64,000 bases of DNA from Ostrinia nubilalis (GCF_963855985.1 NC_087097.1:9767001-9831000); one strand, 5' to 3'. Shown: positions 24,685 to 36,500, counted from the stretch's first letter. Notes: generated by a model from the letters alone, not told the origin. Numbers and translations: made by a program.

Positions 24685-26439
24685 CATATCAATAAACATA
24701 CATTCTTTTCACATAGTATCACTCGTATATTAGTCTCTTCTCCATAGTGATTCAGGTCTATAGCTTACTTATTTGTTAGTTCATTCATCACTATTCATTC
24801 ACTATAAAATATAGGGTATTCGACACAATTTGTGTTACTAGAATCAAATAGTTAGATTTGCATCAATTATTATGGGTAATTTGTCTATTTATAAGAATAA
24901 TCTCTGGCACCCTTGTATTTGTTCTCATAGCATTTCCCTTACGCAATAATTCAGGTATCTATCTACCTACTGAGTGAGCACCGTTTAAGCTTCAGCATCC
25001 ATTTCACAATTATGTGAGCGCTGCTTGCTATTCGGCCTACCTTTCTTACTCAGTCATCGAATAATAATAATAATTACAACATTAACACACCATAACTTTT
25101 CCCAACGGGATAGTTACACTCAAACGAATATAACGTAATTTCAATGATGTATCTATTTTCACTGCTAATTGGTTATACCACCAATCACAATAAACTGTCT
25201 CTTGGTAAATCAATTGTAGGTATGCTTTAAAACACTGTTACCCATATGGTACACAATTTATCTAGCTCTAATTTCGCTACATCTGCTTCAACAAGATCAA
25301 CAAACGTAAACTTAAAACCGCTCTAAATAACTGTTGTAAAAACCAGTAATTTGATTAAAATCATATTCATCGATACTACATGGTATCGCTCACTACACAT
25401 GGCTGTATAAGCTGCACTGGATTTATTACACATCAGTTATGTATTAAATTACCTTGTTCCGGTTAACAAATCATCATTTAATTCAAAATTAAATCTTTCA
25501 ATCGGTATCTGTAAACATTACCTGTAAAATCATTGTTATCATCACAACATCACCGGACTTTCGTGATCTTTACACTTAGGTATCAAACCATTATTAACTC
25601 AAGTTCAATTTTTCATAGTGACGTAATAACCAATACGTTACTCATATAATATCACAAAAATTCTAGCACAACGGCTACCAAATCTGAAAGCCCAACTGTT
25701 AAATCCCACATTGATGGTTGAAAACAAATTACTTACTTATCACTTCATTTACCTCAGATACGATTTTATTTCAAATACATTGCGTGTGGTAACATAAATG
25801 TAACGCAGACACATTTAGACAATCACGTAGGTGTCGCTTTTCAACTTGTAAACTTTGACCAATCTTTAACCACTCTGACAGTGTTAATTACGTATCTTCA
25901 AAACAACTCCATTCACTGGAGTAATGAACTAATTACCGAATCTTATTTATTTTTCGACGTCAAAATCAAAACACTTATCATTTGTGTTCACATCTCTACG
26001 ACAATTAGGTAGTCTTACCTACTTATTATCGATTTGTTAAAATTACCAACTTTCATCGCCCATGTGTTCAGTCAGTCAATGTTATGATTATTTCAGTACA
26101 TTTGCCATTTGTAAATATAGCAGGTTCATACCTTTCCATGGGCTAAAATACACAAAATATAAATTATTATTACCAGTAACTCTTAAAATATATGTATCTC
26201 CATAAATCATGTTTGCACAATCACGACAAATTGTCGAACCAAATTCATCATAATAGTAACAAATCACAAGTACTTACTTTGAACCTTTAGAACCACACAC
26301 AATGGTGTTTATTGTTTCGAGGCCTCGCCACGAAATTTTATCTTAATGGTGTTAATATAAACACAGGTTCGCTTCGCTAGCGCAATCCGAGTCAGGATGT
26401 GTTTGTTCCAAACAGCATGTCATATTACATTATTTTAAT

Positions 26440-26487
26440 GCAGATAGTTTATGATTAGTATCTTTATATTAATCATAAACTATCTGC
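26440..26487. other. Perfect 18-bp inverted repeat with 12-nt spacer
   Basis: GCAGATAGTTTATGATTA at 26440-26457 is exactly mirrored at 26470-26487. It is one of the strongest short hairpins in the window. It lies about 510 bp from the 26997 LTR, where RNA packaging or dimerisation signals usually lie if the element reads minus. Confidence 0.75.
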
Positions 26488-26973
26488 TGAGAACTTTTCT
26501 CTTAGTAAGATGGTACTTTTATCAATTCAATATATTCACTATAAAATCACTTTTAGCAATTCCAAATTCATACTTAGTTTCTTGCGAAGATCTAAATAAT
26601 AAATATCTTCAATTCTTGATAAATAAAATAAATCTTTCTTTGCAAAAATTGCATCATGACATCCTCATACCAAAAATTACTCACTTCGCGGTTTTTTTTT
26701 AAATTAAATTAAAACTTTAAATTATCACAGCAGATCTTCTCAAATAATAACGTAAGTAACAGTATCCAAAAAAATATCAGTTTTTTTTTTCTCACTGTAT
26801 TTTCCATTCATTTGTTGTGAACTTTATCGCACAAAATAAAAGTGCATAAAATAAGGACTTAATGTTATTTTCTGCCAGTCAACTATTGATTGAGCGGCTA
26901 CATCCAGAAAACTCACTTGTTTTTTCATGCAACTTGATCAATAATAATAAAAATAAATAATTTACATACCAAT

Positions 26974-26996
26974 GGGCGTCGGACTCACTTCTGATA
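26974..26996 (-). promoter_or_regulatory. Possible primer-binding site (tRNA-Leu-like)
   Basis: Reading minus directly after the LTR end CTAACA gives TATCAGAAGTGAGTCCGACG. Its first eleven bases differ at one position from the complement of an insect tRNA-Leu acceptor end as I recall it (TGTCAGAAGTG). The expected leading TGG is missing, so this is tentative. Confidence 0.35.
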
Positions 26997-27277
26997 TGTT
27001 AGATTCGTACACATACTCACTCACAAATTAGGTATTAAATACAAATAGTCTGAAACCAACTTATTCACCAATACCATAATTTACCAAATCAAGCCATCAA
27101 TCATCGGTACACAACACACACGGATTTTTTTTAGGAGGCTCTCGGGTCATGGCGCTCTATCTCACGGCCAACGTTCGAATGCCACAAGGAATATCTTTTT
27201 GTTATCCCGTACGACTCCCCGCGTTCCTCAGGTGTAATTTGATAGCCAAATCAGCGTTAATCCTTTCGTTGCTAACA
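26997..27277 (-). repeat. LTR copy (281 bp), 5' LTR if the element reads minus
   Basis: Direct repeat of 22766-23046 with identical termini and length, followed immediately by the CGTC target duplication. Confidence 0.92.
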
Positions 27278-27281
27278 CGTC

Positions 27282-28332
27282 GGAAAAGCAGCGTATTTCA
27301 ATTTTCAATATTTTTCATAGACGCCACCAATAAATATTGAGCGTAAGATGCCAGATGTAGCACAGTGCATGAAACACAGTGAATGTTTATAATATATGAT
27401 TAATCTTTATTTACTTACGTTGTACAAATTTAGAAAATTGCGCAGAAAATAAGAAACTGGAAACTTAACGTAAACGATTTTCACACTCACGAAGTCTTGA
27501 GCACAGCTTTTAACAATAATTATGCCTACAATGGCAATACCATTAGCCATAAGCAAGCTACATTTAAACGCAATATACTTGTAAAGATTAATATGAAAAA
27601 AAATGTACTTAAAATTGTAATTAAAAAAAGAAACATAATACAGGTATAGCATCACAGAAGCACTCTCGCGCCAGTGATCGCCTTAAGGCAAAGCTTCCGC
27701 ACGGAGTGCTTTCTAAAATTATCCTGCGAATCGATACGGTCCCTTTCTGCCGTCTAGACGAGCATATACGAAGCACCTTTTTGAGTTAATATCTATTTAA
27801 ATGGTACTAGTGCCCGTAAGGTTTTTAAAGCAACTTACTTACATTTTCACATTGCTTTAATTTTTGCAAGGCGTTTTTGAATGGGCAGCAAAACAGATTG
27901 ATTAGTTCAAACTTTATTATGTAACAATGTACAAAATCCTTAATTATATCGTTCAAATATTATTTATGTATAGTTTGCAATGTATATTCATATAGGACAC
28001 TTTCCTTAGGTAGACCACATCTCAAGTGGCTAGACTGCCGGTTAACCTATTAGGCGCACAGTAATTGTTTTGCAGAAAGACGTCCAGCAAACTTAGACCT
28101 CTAGTTTATTTGGAACTCCGTCCAGCAAGGGACGTAAATATACATTCCAGGTTCCAGGACATACAGTAGTCCAAATAAGGTGTACGTAGTAGTAGATTTA
28201 CGTAACTTAATAAAAACAATCCTCTACATAAACAATATAAAAACAATATTTTTGAACTCTATTGCCTGACCTTCTTAAGGTTTTAAAAATTTAGTAATGT
28301 AATTTTTTTGCGAATTTTCAGTTACAGTCAGA
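27282..28332. other. No gene recognised
   Basis: AT-rich spacer between two LTR retrotransposons. The 82-codon minus frame at 27407-27655 has no recognised domain. Confidence 0.6.
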
Positions 28333-28337
28333 ATGAC

Positions 28338-28418
28338 TGTAAATTAATCCGAAAAGTAATCGAAATACACGAATTATTTCTTCAATCAGCGTTATTCATT
28401 CAATTAAACGTCGAAACA
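28338..28418 (+). repeat. 5' terminal repeat (81 bp) of the BEL element
   Basis: Exactly equal to 37985-38065. Its left edge coincides with the ATGAC target duplication, so 81 bp is the real integrated end. This is unusually short for BEL/Pao LTRs, and no TATA box or upstream promoter element is contained in it. Confidence 0.88.
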
Positions 28419-28419
28419 T

Positions 28420-28435
28420 TGGTCCTTCGAGCCGG
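28420..28435 (+). promoter_or_regulatory. Primer-binding site complementary to tRNA-Tyr
   Basis: TGGTCCTTCGAGCCGG lies one base after the LTR. It is the exact complement of the 3' end of insect tRNA-Tyr (CCGGCTCGAAGGA plus CCA). BEL/Pao elements are known to use this primer. Confidence 0.85.
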
Positions 28436-28734
28436 ATGGAGCCTTGGACTCAAGATATTGCACGGAAGTCGTTGCCCGGCGCGTATCCTGAAACTGAAGC
28501 CAAAGACGAGGAACCAGGCCAAGACACATCAATCGGATCAACGGTCAGGTGTTATCCTTCCTTTTCACGTCCCATCCTAATCGATTAGTGCTGAAACAGT
28601 GTTATTTTTCAAAATTCCAGCCGTTTGTGGTGTTCGTGACAACTGCAACGTCACAGCCTACTGTGCGCCGTAAGCGAATAAGGTGATCCTGCAAAAAACC
28701 GTACGTACTCCTTGCTTTCTAATTTCTTCCCATA

Positions 28735-29949
28735 ATGAGCGATGAGGAATATGTTTCTGCAAATTCTAAGCTTAGAATTCCTAAAACATCTTCTAGGGAG
28801 GGTAGTCGGTCAGCCTCCAAAGAACGTTCTACTTCTTTAAAAACATCCGTTACAGACCTAAAAAGGCAAAGAGGAGTACTCAAAGCTCGATTAACGTCAT
28901 TCGATAAACATATTTCAAAATTACAAAATATCGATTTGACAAAGCCTCAATTAATTGAATTAAAATTAAGAATTTCTCAATTGGAGTCTGTATTTGATGA
29001 ATTTAATGCATTACAAAGTAAAATAGAGGAAATCTCTGATGAAAATGATCTTGTAAGTCTTATTGAATATCGAGAAAGTTTTGAGGAACAGTATTACGGA
29101 TGTATTTCTCTTGCTAAATCGATTTTGGAAGACAATAGTGATGATATTGTTACGAATAGCGGTAATTTATGCAAAAAAGGTCAGTCGATGCAAATTAAAT
29201 TACCTGATATTAAATTACCCACCTTTGACGGTTCTTATGACAACTGGCTAGAATTCAAAAATTCCTATTGTACTATGATTCATTGCCGTACCGATTTAGA
29301 TGCGATTCAAAAGTTCCATTATTTGCGGTCATCGCTTAGCGGTAGTGCACTTCAGGTCATAGGCGCATTGGAATTAACAGATGCAAATTATGTTCATGCG
29401 TGGGAACTATTAGTCAATAGATTCCAAAACGATCGTCTTTTGATACACAACCATGTAAAGTCGTTGTTTTCTTTGCCAAATATGAATAGGGAATCACCTT
29501 TACTTATTAGAAAACTAATTGACACTATTTTGCGTAATTTACGTGCCCTAGAATCATTAGGAGAACCCACCAAGTCATGGGACACTCTGATTATGTATTT
29601 AATCGTATGTAAACTCGATTCATCCACTGAACGTGAGTGGGAGAATCACAAGGGCGCGTTAATTACAAATAGTTCTAACCGTAAGTTGAAACTGGACGAT
29701 TTGCTGACCTTTCTCAAGAACCGAGCTGATTTATTAGAAATGATAAACGTGAATAATAATAATAGCAATTCTAATAACAGCAACTTTAATAAATTCAATA
29801 ACAGTAATAAACAGTCTCAAAATGTGAAATCTCCAGCAGTGCAAGCACATAGTTATAGTTATGTGGCTGCGAAATCAGAAAACAATAAATCAGCTAAACG
29901 TAATCGTGTTTGTGTATTATGTCGTGGGAATCACGCGTTATACATATGT
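28735..29949 (+). CDS. BEL/Pao gag, N-terminal portion (405 codons before interruption)
   Basis: Structural polyprotein that would form the retrotransposon particle. Residues about 1-45 are charged and serine-rich. About 45-130 is leucine- and glutamate-rich and likely coiled coil. About 158-310 is the DUF1759-type gag core (LPTFDGSYDNWLEFK and onward). An asparagine-rich linker at about 338-365 precedes a zinc knuckle, C393-x2-C396-x3-H400-x4-C405. The frame then runs 18 more codons into foreign sequence and stops at 30004-30006. The matching downstream frame resumes in phase at 33552, so gag was once continuous with pol. The ATG at 28735 is the first in frame after the leader. Confidence 0.85.
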
Positions 29950-30551
29950 AGTATGTTTTTAAAGGACATTGTCAGAAACCGCCTAAAAACCGCCCAAAAA
30001 CATTAACCCATCATAATTATTTTCTATTTTTTTTAATACTTTAAGCACCCTTTCATTCTAATGGACACTTAAGCATTGAAAAATTAAATAAATAAGTCTT
30101 TCAACGTTTATTCTATAATACTATTACAACTTCCGGACGTTTTGGTGCGTGGCATGGTCTAAAACCTATCAAGTTCCATAATTTTTGCCGATAAAATCTG
30201 TACGAGGCATTACCGTACTTTATTGCTGGGAGTCCAATTGAGTCCATGTATAGTGATGTTCCTGCGGCCATCATAGACAATAAAATATCGATTTTGAAAA
30301 TAAAATAAATCGATTAAACTGCTTTGAAGACTAGATTTGCGTTAAAAGCTAAAAAGATATTGACACTATTACAAGAAGCTATCTAAAGTGTCCAACTGGT
30401 CGAAGGTCGTAAATAAAATAAAAATAATTAGGACCATAAACTGATATTCATGGTATCATAACTGTAAAAGTGTCAGAATCCGATGTTGAATCCAATGCCA
30501 GTTGAAGTGAGAGAAACCTAGTATAGTTGCCAGTCTCTCATAATCTATGCC

Positions 30552-30732
30552 AATGAGGGTTTTCGCGATTGAAAAATCCGCCAGATGGCAATACGTAGAC
30601 GTGAGGTCCAAATGCTGCATGATTGGTTATTTTTGACATGACATTGACAGATATCCACCAATCATGCAGCATTTGGACCTCGCGTCTACGTATTGCCATC
30701 TCGCGGATTTTTCAATCGCGAAAACCCTCATT
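30552..30732. mobile_element. Foldback MITE with 76-bp arms (181 bp)
   Basis: The arms at 30552-30627 and 30657-30732 are inverted with only two mismatches by eye, around a 29-nt loop. The termini are AATGAGGGTTTTCGCG. A target duplication is not clear. A transcript would form a very long hairpin. Confidence 0.85.
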
Positions 30733-31984
30733 TATAGCACATGTATAATAATAGACCAATTAATGAACTTTTATAGATTGTGAAAGAGAAGATAAAGATT
30801 TTATTATTTTATTAAAATCTTGCCACGAGGTAGTTTTTCAGTAGAAACCAGGATTGGATAATCGTTACAGGCAAGTATCAGAACATTTTATAAATATTTT
30901 TAATCGATTATATCCTTGTGAATCGTTTTAATAAATTGTCATTTTACTTTTTCAATTAAAACTTTTTCAATCCCTAGTCTTGTCAAACTGTCATAATGTC
31001 AACAAATTATAAATGTCACGTCAGTTGACTCAATTTCAGTCTTCTGTGCGTTTATTGTATTTTTATTTCAATGAAATAGTGCTAAAGGGTTAGTACTAAA
31101 AGTGAAAGCCTTTTTTCAGAAAGAAAACCAATGTGGTGCCCTTATTATTCATACTGTTTGAAAGTTACAAGTCGGTGATACAGAGTTGCCGACATTATAA
31201 CTCCGTAGTGATACCATACCAAAGAAGAAGTTTTCCTAAACACTTGTGTTATTTTTATATGTGATCAAATAAAAAGGATTAATTCTACTGCTCAAATGGA
31301 ATAACTTATCCCAAGAGACCGAATATAAAAAAAAACCTCTCCATAGAAATTATCACCATCACGAGGATGTGAATTTTTTTGAGAATTTGATATTGGTCCT
31401 GTAAGAAAAGTAGTTGTATTTCAGTAGTAGAATCAACCCTTCTTGTTTCATCAGCAAGAGTAACTATAAAAACGCCCTGTAGGTAGGTATTATTAAGCTG
31501 AAAAGTTTGTTTAGTGTCAAAGACTGTCACACAGTGTAACTTAAATTGGCATATGATAATGAACATAAAAACTTAAATAAATATTTATGTTAATATTTTT
31601 CTATTTATTTATTTTCCCAAAGCTTCACAGTGACAGCTGAAACAGCAATACTGTTGTAAAACTAAACTTGGAACAAACTGTTACAAATTAAAATAAAACC
31701 GCATGTTGCTTTACTTTCTCGTATAGGTAATAAATGTAATTAATGGCTAGATTATTAATGTTACTTTGTTACCCTCAATAGTGAGGAGATCTTATAAAAT
31801 GGTAACCCTGATTTTCATTGTCATTCAAGTGCTCTTTCTTCGCATAGGCTTCTGTGATTTGGCCAAGGGCCACACACATTGCGATAACATTATGCGACAT
31901 TGATTTGACAGCAGCGGAGTGAAGTCTTGCGAATATGCAAAATGATACCCTGTAATCGTAGCGCATATAGATATAGACGGGGCG

Positions 31985-32220
31985 GGGCACATAGCTCGTA
32001 GAGCTGATGGCCGCTGGGGCAGGAAAGTTCTTGAGTGGCGACCACGAGCCGAAAGACGTAGCGTGGGCAGGCCTCCCACTAGGTGGACCGACGATCTGGT
32101 GAAGGTCGCGGGAGGTGCCTGTATGCGAGCGGTGCAGGATCGGTCTTCGTGGAAATCCTTGGGGGAGGCCTTTGTCCAGCAGTGGACGTCTTTTCGGCTG
32201 AAACGAACGAACGAACGATA
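31985..32220 (+). pseudogene. Non-LTR retrotransposon 3' fragment A (C-terminal)
   Basis: The plus frame reads GHIARRADGRWGRKVLEWRP, then VGRPPTRWTDDLVKVAG and SLGEAFVQQWTSF. This is the characteristic C-terminal tail of lepidopteran endonuclease/reverse-transcriptase LINEs. The fragment begins without the reverse transcriptase core and ends in a short (CGAA)n run near 32205-32217, as expected for a 5'-truncated LINE insertion. The clade (RTE-like) is from memory and uncertain. Confidence 0.75.
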
Positions 32221-32409
32221 CGTATTACCACTATTTACCAGACATTACTATTTATTGCATACTCGCCGGATTACACGTAGGAGCACGCGCGTTACAGCTT
32301 CGGCCTTGCATTATTATAAGATCTTGTTCCGCCCTTTTACGAACTTCCTCCGTGAGGATATCCCCGCCGAATTCTATGATGAACCTATCAAAAGTCATAT
32401 TCTGCAATG

Positions 32410-32570
32410 TCAACCCACCACAAGGTGGACCGACGACCTGATAAAGGTAGCGGGAAGGCGCTGGATGCAGGCCGCTACCAACCGTGCGATGTGGAAGTCA
32501 TTGGGGGAGGCCTATGTTCAGTAGTGGACGTCCTGTGGCTGAAATGATGATGATGATGATGAAATGAATG
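32410..32570 (+). pseudogene. Non-LTR retrotransposon 3' fragment B with (ATG)n tail
   Basis: The frame reads TRWTDDLIKVAGRRWMQAAT then SLGEAYVQ and a TAG, followed by TGGACGTCCTGTGGCTGA and a (GAT)n tail at 32547-32561. It is the same family as fragment A, in the same direction. Related to the minus-strand copy at 60572-60697. Fragments A and B are joined in one open frame by the sequence between them, which is coincidental. Confidence 0.75.
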
Positions 32571-32996
32571 AAAATGACAAATCTTCGAACGTGTATAATA
32601 CCGTACCAAAGTAATCATATAATTTTGGCACCTTAATAACTATTGCCGTTTTTGTTGTAAAGATCATGCAGCGCTACTTGCGGATATTATTGGAAAGAAA
32701 ACTATGTGGGCTCTAGATCTGAAGCCGCTTTAACGAACACGAAGTGCTCATACAATGCGGCGTATTTTCTTCCAGTCTTTAGTCAGGACTTTAGTCGAAT
32801 TAAAACCCCGGTTGAACGTGATATAGCCGCACTAGAATACGATGCTTTTTTGCATAATCGCAAGACTTCGTTCCGGTGTCGACCGAATGTTATCATGATG
32901 TATGTGGCCCAGGGGTTACCGTAGCCGCTAAGGTTTGAAACTTCTTGCTTAAAATATTGTAGTCTTTGGCATAGACTATGACGGTAGTCATGGAGA

Positions 32997-33324
32997 TAGG
33001 AGTTTGTTATCTCGTGTCAGATGTAAATGGTGAAAAGAAAACTCATGATTCGTGTTATTTTTATGCAATATGTAGGTATTTTATAAAAGTGGAACCCCGA
33101 GTGATCTCCAAAACCCATTCTATTATTATATACGATTCGGCTTCGATATCTATAATACAATAGGAGTTTATTTCATGTGTCAGATGACAAGGGTGGAAAC
33201 AACCTACGATTCATGTTGTTTATTTACGTGCAATATGTGGGCATATTATAAAAGTGGAATGCCGAGTTGTATTTCTAAAACTTGTTCTATTATTTTATAC
33301 TATTTGGCTGCGACTCGGCGTGAC
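32997..33324 (+). repeat. Diverged tandem duplication, 164-bp period
   Basis: TAGGAGTTTRTTAT, GTGTCAGATG, TATAAAAGTGGAA and TTCTATTATTWTATAC recur in order in 32997-33160 and 33161-33324. The copies have diverged noticeably, so the duplication is older than the retrotransposon LTRs and was carried in by the nested insertion. Confidence 0.65.
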
Positions 33325-33551
33325 GACAATACAAAACATTTTTCGCGAATCGGTGTTCATACATTCACACAATACATTAGACGCCATGTTGTCATAAACG
33401 ACATATTATAAAATCGCTGTGATTTAATATTCTTAATCATTAATTTTATGGCAAGTGTCCATCAGGAATCATTGTTCTTACACACAGAATCGTATTATTT
33501 CGCTTTCGGGTAGTAATATGTCAAAATTGTTGGTTCTTAGGCGAACAATGT

Positions 33552-36500
33552 ATGGAGAACGAACATTGTCCTTTGTCTGTTGAGGATCGACATAAATTAG
33601 TCAATGATAACAACCTTTGTCCCAATTGTTTACGTCCAGGTCACTTGATTAAAGACTGTTTTTTCGGCCCTTGTCAGCAATGTAAACAAAAACATAACAG
33701 CTTACTACATAAAGATTCCCTCAACTGTGTTAGCACGTCATCACATAATGCATCCAGTACGTCACATTTAAAATCAACTGTATTGCATTCATCATTGAAT
33801 CAAACACAAAATACACCTCTGCCGGTGTTGACGCGACCAGTTCTATTATCTACAGCGCTAATCGAGGTACTGGACGATAATAATAAGCGACACACGGCAC
33901 GAGCGCTCCTAGATAACGGGAGCCAACATTGTTTCGTTTCGGAAACATTTTGTAAACGAATTAAGTATACGAAGTTTTTACAGTCCACTGTTCGAATATC
34001 AGGTGTGGGACAATCGGTGTCACACTCTAATAAATTATGCGATTTGATTATTCACTCAAAGTTAAACGATTTTTCTACGAGCGTTCAATGTTTTGTTTTA
34101 CCGCGTATCACGTTATTCTTACCGCCCGTGAGTATCGATGTTGAGACTATACGAATTCCAAACAACATCGAGCTCGCTGATCCTACTTATTATCTACCTT
34201 CGGAAGTCGATTTATTAATAGGTGCGGACTTATTTTGGGAAATTTTAAACGATAATAAAATACGATTAAAAAGTGGTCCGTACCTTCAAGATACGAAATT
34301 GGGCTGGTTGATTTCCGGGCCAATTTATACGAATAAAATGCGTTGTAAACAAAACATTCAATGCAATTTTACACAAACTATCGATTTACAATTACGTCAA
34401 TTTTGGGAATTGGAGGATAGTAGCCCTCGCGAAAATATACTTACTTGTGATGAACGTAAATGCGAGGAAATATTTAAAAATACGACAAAACGGGAAATAG
34501 ATGGTAGGTTTTCAGTTCGTATACCTCTAAAGGAGTCAGCTGATTTGTTGGGTGACTCATATTCGGTTGCCTATAAACGATTTCTCTCGTTAGAACGGAA
34601 GTTAGAACGTATGCCTCAATATAAACGTATGTATGTGGATTTTATACGAGAATATAGGGATTTAGGTCACATGACAAAAATAAACGAGTACAGTGATCCA
34701 CACTATTTTTTACCGCATCACGGCGTATTTCGCGAGAGTAGTACTACTACTAAATTAAGGGTAGTATTTGACGCCAGCTGCGCCACTACCTCTGATAAAT
34801 CCTTAAACGATTTACAGTTTATCGGACCTAGGCTTCAAAACGATATTTTCTCGATTTTATTACGCTTTAGGCAATATTATTGGGTAGCAAGCGCGGACGT
34901 CGAGAAGATGTTTCGACAGACGCTCATTCATGAAGACCAGCGTAATTTACAGCTTATACTTTGGAGAGAAAGCCCTTCGGATCCGATAGACGTGTATAGG
35001 TTAAATACCGTGACGTATGGCACTGCGTCAGCGCCGTACCTTAGTATGCGATGCCTACAACAGGTAGCACAGGAATGCGACGATGAAATAATATCGCGCA
35101 TTATCAAAGAGGACTTTTACGTTGATGATCTAATTACAGGATGCGATGATCCTGCTGAATTAATAAATATTTGCGAAAAAATATCACAAATTTTAAGGCA
35201 ATATTGTTACCCATTACGTAAATGGACATTTAACTGTGACGTAACCTCGACAAACTCGTCAAAAGAGTTGGCAATAGGCGAGCATACACAAACAAAAACA
35301 CTCGGTTTAGGATGGCATAATAAAAATGACCTACTTCATTTTACGTCTGAGTTAGGTAAGAACTGCGATAACACTCAATTAACTAAACGAAAGATGTTGT
35401 CAATCATTTCTCAAATTTATGACCCTTTAGGTCTCCTAGGCCCTGTTGTCATAATTTCTAAGATCATTTTACAAAAGCTGTGGCTATGTAAAATCGACTG
35501 GGATGACCTAGTACCGAGTGACGTCACAGAAAAATTCCATAAATTCATAGATTCGATTCAAAAACATTTACACGACATTAAAATTCCACGATGTGTTAGG
35601 GCAGCTCACACTCATCGTACGGAACTACATATTTTTTCAGACGCATCACAAGATGCATACGGCGCTTGTGCATATATTCGTACAATAGATGAGAATTCAG
35701 TAGTCTCGCTTAATCTACTATGTGCAAAAAGTAAGGTTGCTCCCTTGAAAACGATCAGTATCCCAAAATTAGAACTTTGTGGTGCTTTAATTGGTGCGAG
35801 ATTGTACAAAAAGATTGTTGAGTCACTTAGATTAAAATTCGATTCGGTTTGCTTTTGGACGGACTCAACAATCGTGATGGGGTGGTTACGTATGTCCCCA
35901 CATTTATTAAAAACTTTTGTACAAAATCGAATAACAGAGGTAAACGAGTTGACAGGCGATTCACTGTGGTTGCATATAGACGGCGATAAAAACCCAGCCG
36001 ATCTAGTGTCAAGGGGCCTTTACATCGATGCACTAAAGAACAATAACCTGTGGTGGCACGGGCCTACCTTTTTACATTGTGCAGACTGGTCAAGGGATAC
36101 TCAAGCGATACCTATCCGTGAAGATCTACCAGAGTTAAAACTTAAAATAGTTAGTGCAGTTTGTACAAATGCAGATTGCTTATTCGACTTCAAAAGGTTT
36201 TCACAGTTTAATAGATTGAAGCGGACTGGAGCGTACCTACTGAGGTTCATTCACAATACACGCAATAAGCAGGCGCGACGCACCGGTCCCTTATCAGTCG
36301 CCGAGTTACACGATGCAGAAGTTGTTGTGACACGCTGCGCGCAAGCCCAGATGTTTCCGACTGTATACAGCAACTTATTAAACGAAATACCACTAACAAA
36401 ATGTAAAGAAGCGAATGGTATTTTAAGTTTAAATGTATTTCTTGACGATAATAAATTAATTCGTGTGGGAGGTAGGTTATGCGATTCGTCCAGGTTTAAT

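Larger units (their letters stand above)
24685..26996. other. Non-coding interior of the LTR element, right part
   Basis: No retroviral domain is visible on either strand. The 83-codon frame at 26451-26702 begins inside a hairpin and is AT-biased. A strong hairpin at 26440-26487 and a possible primer site are listed separately. Confidence 0.5.
22766..27277 (-). mobile_element. Complete young non-autonomous LTR retrotransposon (4512 bp)
   Basis: Two 281-bp direct repeats that read identical by eye bound the element. Each begins TGTTAG and ends CTAACA, and the whole is flanked by a 4-bp duplication CGTC (22762-22765 and 27278-27281). The 3.95-kb interior has no gag, protease, reverse transcriptase or integrase in any frame. 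It must have moved using proteins from another element, like large retrotransposon derivatives (LARDs). Minus orientation is inferred from a possible tRNA-Leu-like primer site beside the 26997 LTR and from GNRA-type loops that form only on the minus-strand RNA. LTR identity implies recent insertion. Confidence 0.88.
31860..32925. repeat. Inverted pair of related, possibly once-coding sequences around LINE fragments
   Basis: The minus strand of about 31865-31960 and the plus strand of about 32838-32920 share GCATAWTCGCAAGACTTC and AATGTTATC followed by GTGTGGCCC/GTATGTGGCCC. In the plus copy the frame around 32706-32924 reads like a protein (RDIAALEYDAFLHNRKTSF and onward), but I do not recognise it. 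The two copies point outward from the LINE fragments and may be the ruptured halves or two copies of one element. Confidence 0.5.
29946..33552. mobile_element. Nested 3.6-kb insertion in gag with 5-bp duplication ATGTA
   Basis: ATGTA occurs at 29946-29950 and 33548-33552. Deleting one copy plus everything between (3602 bp) restores the coding phase exactly across the zinc-knuckle region, so this is a clean insertion. The outer ends (GTATGTTTTT and GGCGAACA) show no long inverted repeat. A 10-bp word ATGGACACTT is inverted near the two ends (30061-30070 and 33453-33462). The insert carries a foldback MITE, two LINE 3' fragments, an inverted pair of related sequences and a tandem duplication, but no complete transposase. 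The superfamily is not determined. Confidence 0.7.

Noticed and set aside
23797..24747. Two long open frames of about 290-316 codons
   Set aside because: They are translations of the TTTCA microsatellite, in which the five-base unit has no stop in any forward frame.
32063..32524. Single 153-codon gene
   Set aside because: It fuses two separate LINE C-terminal fragments through unrelated sequence. Not one gene.
29951..33547. Nested insertion as an LTR element or Helitron
   Set aside because: No terminal direct repeats and no TC...CTRR ends. The 5-bp flank duplication excludes Helitron, and the class remains open.
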